Assembly: GCA_021229015.1 (NCBI GenBank)
Contig: CM037791.1
Location: 1,470,103-1,534,102, forward strand
Reading direction: 5' to 3'
DNA: 64,000 nucleotides
From: Solen grandis
Lineage: Eukaryota > Mollusca > Bivalvia > Adapedonta > Solenidae
Shown here: positions 60,002 through 64,000 of the stretch, piece by piece
Layout: every line of letters begins with the position of its first letter
How positions within the stretch are numbered: position 1 is the first letter of the stretch
Notes under the pieces: model-generated
Database searches by the model: none
The model's input: the letters and a program-made list of their open reading frames with translations, nothing else
What the model was told of the DNA's origin: nothing
Translations under genes and position numbers: made by a program

Positions 60002-60044
60002 ATGAAAATGGATATATCTTTATTAATATTTTGTTTGGGATCAG
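60002..60044 (+). CDS. Exon 1: signal peptide
   Basis: Encodes [14 protein letters not shown] and the first base of Val15, ending at donor TCAG/GTAATG. An in-frame TAG at 59933-59935 closes the frame upstream. The short first exon carrying most of the signal peptide is a common layout for secreted animal proteins. Confidence 0.7.
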
Positions 60045-62786
60045 GTAATGTCATCTAAAACACTTGATCATTAAAATATATAGTATTCATTTATTTGGAA
60101 ATTGAGTATTTTAATTTGTTTTTATATTCTAACTCTAGAGAGTTTATTTACCTGTTATTTAATAACAAAATGTACTAGTATTTTTGTCAGTCTAAGTCTT
60201 CTATGGATTGCGGCGAAACACCAGCTAGTCAGAGGACCATCAATCTACCATTATATTCGGCATTGTTTCACAAAAGCACGGTACGATCATGTTGAAGCGG
60301 TAAAGAATATATAATAATAAAATTTCAAAAATACATAATGCATATATACAGAAACATCAGATATGGATGAAATATTTGTCCTTTTGGGGGGGTTGTTGTT
60401 TGTTGTTGTTGTTATTTATTTATTTTTTTTTATTTTTTTCATTTGAAACTTATGAAATTTTTAAGGTGTAACATTTTGTGTTCATCGCATAATCATTGAA
60501 ACATATATGAAATGAATACAAATTTTACATATGCAGTCTTTTTAATGTTCGATGCATTGATATTAGATTCTGATTAACAAATATTTCATATCTTTTAAGT
60601 TAATGTCAGTGGCATAAATATTGAATAAACACATGCGAGGGTCAAGAGGAGGGGAGGGGGTGGTGTCATGACACTCACTCCTGAGATTTGACTATAATGC
60701 CAAGAGTTAAGAATAACCATTGGACTCTCACACCCTCCCCTCTTAAAAATCTTAAAGGAAGAAGAGGAAAGTATGGAAAAAGACACGGAACCGCATCCCC
60801 CGCCCCCACCACACACACACACACACACAAACACATACTGTAATTTCCATAGACCACCCAACCCCATCCCCGAGGTAAATGGCTGGATCCTTGCATGAAA
60901 CATATCCGTTCAGCTAAATTTTAAATTTACTGACAAGTTTTACGCAGTAACAAACGGTTGTAGGATGCAGTATATAATGAAAACACTTAAAAATAGGTTT
61001 TCGGTAACGAACGACATTAAGTAAAGCACAAAAATCACGTTCCTGTCACACATGCATGATGCTATTTCAGAATTTCACAACCTTATTCTTTTTTATCCCA
61101 ACGCCCTATGTAAACATGTAGCTATTTATTGTACATTATATTGCAATATAATTATAAGCGGGAGAGAGATTTAAATAATAATAAAAAATAAAACTTATTC
61201 CGTTGCTCTCAGATTATATCCCTCAAGAAAATTATACATATAGTGTTGGTCTGAGTCAGGGACCATCGAGGCTGCAATAACTTATTTCCCAATTTAAGTA
61301 AACTTATTAAGTCATGACGCTGATATAATAATTAATATTTTATTATATTTATTATAAACTTCCCGTAGTTTCACTGGTTGTGGGACAAATGATCATCACT
61401 TGTCCATACATGGATCCCAACTCGGAATCGAGACTATGCACGAGCAGTTTACCTAAAATCCAAGAAAGGACGTTCAAAACGGAAACGGTGGACCCGACCC
61501 AAAGCGGAGACAACCCAGACTCGACACAAGTACCGTCTGGCACCACGGTTAAGGGCCCTTTACTACCAGACATTTCCAATGAAACTCCAGATATTTCAGA
61601 AGGAGACAATGTTGCAACGACCAAAGCACCTATAGATGAAACCACTGCGGCGAACGGTCCACCGATTGCTGTTGGGAGAAAGAAAAGAGGCACAGGGAGC
61701 ATGGACCTACCAACAATCCCTTTTATTGATCAGGATTTTATGGATGCATTCTGCAGGTAGTGTATCTTCTATACTCAAAGGAAAAAGAAACGCAGGTTAA
61801 CTATAATCTGTAATAGCCAGACTCAATTTTTTACTTCCTAACATTGCGAGAAACCTCATATGATAAGCCCCATCTCATTCTAAAGCATTTATATTTTGTT
61901 TGAAAAAAAATCTTTATTGAAATAATTTAAACTGTAATACCGTCGAATACTTCCTATTTAAAACTGACGCAAAAGTAAATTCCCTGCATTTCTTTTTCCT
62001 TTAAGTATAGTAGTTCGTCATCACGTGACAATATTGTGAAGTTCATTTTTTATCTTTACATATTATAAGTATCTTTACTGATATGAATTAAGTTTGTTTA
62101 TTGTCAAGTTCTTTCATATGTTATAATTAATGCACATATTGTTTTTTCTCCTTTCTTAGTGAGGAGCGATGCTTGCATGTATGGGGTATTAGATAAAAGA
62201 TGACACGAGATAAAGATATGTTCAGAGTGTATAATAAAGCATATCGTATATATCTGATATGGATTTATCTCGTCATTCAAACAATATATTTTTCTCAACA
62301 TTTACTGAAATAGATGTATCCAAAATATACATGGACAACAGTTTCAGAGGGAAGGCCGCAGCTACCTGCCTTCAACAAGTGGAGACTGAGTGTGAAACTC
62401 ATCCAGACTTGCAGTACGGATATTTCATACCGGATAAAGCCTTGGAGACTCATCGTCTTTGCGATAATTACTTACCAGGTAGGCGGTTCCCCATCCATCC
62501 ATCCATCCATCCCTCCGTCCGTCCGTCCGTCCGTCCATCCATCCATCCATCCAACAAACGCTTGCGCGAAAAAGAAGATGTCAAACTTACATATAAAATC
62601 ATTTTAAGATAAACCAATTCTAATAGTCATATTTTATATCTGGTCACTGGAAGGTAATTTGTCTGCCATTCTTTGACGCCTTACAGACATCTGAAAAAAA
62701 AGTTTCCCGAGTTATTTTTTTAAGTTTAAGATTATTCCGGACAGTCGAAAGCCGGCACGGTTCCTGAAATGGTTTTTAATTGCTGA
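60002..62786 (+). CDS. Secreted cysteine-rich protein with furin-type site (3-4 exons)
   Basis: Exons at 60002-60044, 61369-61756, 62342-62478 and, less surely, 62731-62786. The joins are phase-consistent: exon 1 leaves one base of a codon and exon 2 supplies two; exon 2 leaves AG and exon 3 supplies T. The product begins with a classic signal peptide (hydrophobic residues 5-19, likely cleavage after Gly20). It then has Cys26 and Cys38, a Thr/Pro/Asp-rich linker (about 50-115) with an NET glycosylation site at Asn85, and a basic GRKKRG at 117-122 that fits furin-like processing. A Cys-rich part follows with Cys143, 153, 161 and 184. The F-C-x9-C-x7-C spacing recalls small secreted invertebrate Cys domains such as DUF19, but I cannot assign the family. 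In-frame ATGs lie at 59987, 60002 and 60008; the last has the best context (aaaATGG). Length is at least 189 residues, about 207 with the tentative last exon. Confidence 0.72.
60045..61368. other. Intron 1 of the secreted-protein gene
   Basis: AT-rich, with low-complexity patches (G-run and TTG repeats at 60386-60414, T-rich at 60420-60440) and a purine/C-rich part at 60640-60860 that includes (CA)n at 60811-60828. Minus-strand frames at 60595-60903 come from this C-rich tract. Confidence 0.55.
61369..61756 (+). CDS. Exon 2: Thr/Pro-rich linker and furin-type site
   Basis: The acceptor aaacttcccgtag ends at 61368 and the donor CTGCAG/GTAGTG starts at 61757. It is open throughout in the expected phase. 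It adds SLVVG, completing the signal peptide, then the mature N-terminus [12 protein letters not shown]. The base composition is clearly more GC-rich than the flanks, as expected for coding sequence. A 116-codon frame on the other strand is its shadow. Confidence 0.75.
62342..62478 (+). CDS. Exon 3: cysteine-rich segment
   Basis: The acceptor is taken at ggacaacag (62341), because it restores the frame required by exon 2; the more obvious tag at 62312-62314 would lead to an early stop. It encodes [17 protein letters not shown] and continues to LCDNYLP, ending at donor CCAG/GTAGGC. The polypyrimidine stretch before the chosen acceptor is weak, which is the main doubt. Confidence 0.65.
62491..62552. 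repeat. (CATC)n / (CGTC)n microsatellite in intron 3
   Basis: Blocks of CATC, then CCGT, then CATC repeats directly after the exon 3 donor. CATC and CGTC differ by one transition, so the middle block may be the unmutated or methylation-sparing form. Not coding, although both overlapping frames read through it. Confidence 0.95.
62731..62786 (+). CDS. Possible exon 4: C-terminal residues and stop
   Basis: After acceptor gttatttttttaagtttaag (62730), AT completes the split codon to GAT, and the frame reads [18 protein letters not shown] before TGA (62784-62786). The phase fits and it adds one more cysteine, but the acceptor is ordinary and the segment short, so a different terminal exon further right is possible. 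Confidence 0.35.
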
Positions 62787-63276
62787 ACTGTGTTATGCGT
62801 TTTTCATGATGTAATGTTGTAAAGGAAAAAATATAATATGTCTCTTGCCTTTTCTTGAAATTGTCTTTGATAATGATTATGGCAGATGTCATGATATTTT
62901 CCGATATTTAAAAATTAGATTTACGTTCTAGGTTTTATCTGCGGAGTATTTAATTGTACTTACACAAAGTCAGGTATACACGGACTTGCCGTTTTCCCAG
63001 CTAACAAAAATAGCATTTGAATATTAAAACAGATTACACCAAATTATTATTTAAACATTTTGTATTACCGTGAATGTAATTATTATATTATTTAAAATCA
63101 GTCAATCATTAGTCAATTTGAATCAGCGAATTATACCGGGTATTGCCGATCCTCTGGTGAAATGGTCTATTGGACATAAACAATTTCTTTAAAAAAGAAA
63201 ATAAAACTTCGACAAAAACTAATAGTTGAAAGTCAAATTATGTCATTCTAATACAAATTTTATAAAAGAATCCAAG
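62787..63276. other. AT-rich non-coding stretch
   Basis: Downstream of the possible terminal exon. No polyadenylation site can be chosen with confidence. No repeat recognised. Confidence 0.4.
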
Positions 63277-63290
63277 TTTTACTGTAGAGA

Positions 63291-63493
63291 CTCAGCCACT
63301 CACTGCGTGGGTTCGAATTCCGGCAGATTCCGTCGGATTTTCATGTGAGGAAGCCTTCCAGCTGGCTTGCGTTAGGTCGGTGGTTCTACCCGGATGCCTC
63401 CGTGCATTCGGGGTCTTCCTCCACCTGTAATTAGATGGACGTCGCTATATGACTGAAATACTGTCGAAGCGACAGTAAACTCAAATAGTCTAG
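63291..63493 (+). mobile_element. tRNA(Leu/Ser)-like SINE, 5'-truncated
   Basis: Starts within the tRNA-like head ('ctcagccactcactgcgtgg'), B box GGGTTCGAATTCC, body 'catgtgaggaagccttccag', 'ggtcggtggttctacccgga', tail 'actgtcgaagcgacagtaaac'. The possible target duplication TTTTACTGTAGAGA / TCTTCACCGTAGAGA is imperfect. Same family as 43278 and 48108, in the opposite orientation. Confidence 0.85.
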
Positions 63494-63507
63494 TCTTCAC
63501 CGTAGAG

Positions 63508-64000
63508 AAAAACACAGTTTCCAGTCATAGTTTTCAAGGGAGATGACTCATGAAAACAAAAGAGGCGAAAATTAGAAGTAGATCTTGTCAACATGTCATT
63601 GCTTTTACTTAGTTTTACATCCTAAAACTTATTTATCAACATACGTGCATGTTTTATGTGGAATTGGTGGCTATTAGGGTAAGGATATGATAAATAATCA
63701 CCCAAGTACATTATACATAAATAAAAAACAACACTCGAACAAGATAGAACCTTAATATTAATACAAAAAAAAAATGTTATATAAATAGTGATAATATAAA
63801 ATCAAAATTATGCAAATCAACACGGAAGCATTTTCACTGTCATGATGAGGCAATTACATGTATGTTCTTATATTATTAAAAAAATGTATACACAGTAAAA
63901 ACAATAACCAGTTGGTAGTCAAGACACTTATTTAAAGAAACATGTTAGTTACTAATCACAACTAGGTGACCACTTATACAAGATTAATTTCTCTCCCTGT
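63508..64000. other. AT-rich non-coding stretch
   Basis: No gene or repeat recognised up to the window end. Confidence 0.4.

Noticed and set aside
60595..60903. Two minus-strand frames of 73 and 102 codons
   Set aside because: Driven by a C-rich and (CA)n tract within intron 1.
61352..61702. A 116-codon minus-strand frame
   Set aside because: Shadow of exon 2 of the secreted gene, whose plus-strand frame has matching splice sites and a signal peptide.
62315..62341. Acceptor at 62314 for exon 3 of the secreted gene
   Set aside because: It gives the wrong phase after exon 2 and a stop within about 25 codons; the AG at 62341 restores the frame.

Overview
The window looks like nuclear DNA of a bivalve mollusc, probably a heterodont clam or mussel. 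This rests on AT-rich sequence with almost no long reading frames, short exons with GT/AG borders, tRNA-derived SINEs, and many 'gaccttgacc' and 'ctcacctgagcac' repeats of a kind I associate with bivalve genomes. The species cannot be fixed from the sequence alone. A 100-N assembly gap lies at 21471-21570.

Only one gene can be built with confidence. It lies on the + strand at about 60.0-62.8 kb and has a signal-peptide exon, a Thr/Pro-rich exon with a furin-type site, a Cys-rich exon and a possible terminal exon. The splice phases agree at every junction. Weaker coding signals are a terminal-exon-like segment at 24496-24665, broken by one extra G in a G5 run, a 69-nt exon-like segment at 46040-46108, and a few single-exon candidates on either strand. 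Most of the remaining sequence is intronic or intergenic and shows no recognisable gene.

Mobile elements dominate the window. (1) Non-autonomous elements with a tandem core of 140-320 bp units: 2.9-3.8, 8.4-8.7, 14.1-15.6 (interrupted), 16.5-17.8, 21.6-22.2, 31.0-31.5, 33.6-35.9, 46.0-47.2, 47.8-49.6, 50.5-52.4 and 54.2-55.3 kb. The better preserved ones share one plan: a short inverted repeat, a tandem core, a CpG-rich spacer, and a terminal hairpin whose arm repeats the other end. I compare this with the pearl/Helentron-type elements known from bivalves. (2) Five copies of a TTAA-flanked, piggyBac-like MITE with a 67-bp internal palindrome. (3) Three pogo/Tigger-like elements (33.8-35.0, 49.6-50.4, 52.6-53.7 kb). 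(4) A 3.4-kb hAT-like element (33.5-36.9 kb) with a decayed transposase start, enclosing a tandem-core element that itself encloses a pogo-like element. (5) SINEs of at least three families, several with clear target-site duplications. (6) A long inverted repeat at 14.5-15.4 kb and smaller hairpin elements.

Tandem DNA includes a 37-bp minisatellite (11.57-13.20 kb, about 44 copies), a 26-bp minisatellite (37.52-38.97 kb, about 56 copies), and two arrays rich in GGGNCCC palindromes (22.3-22.7 and 25.6-26.05 kb). Many apparent reading frames are by-products of these repeats.
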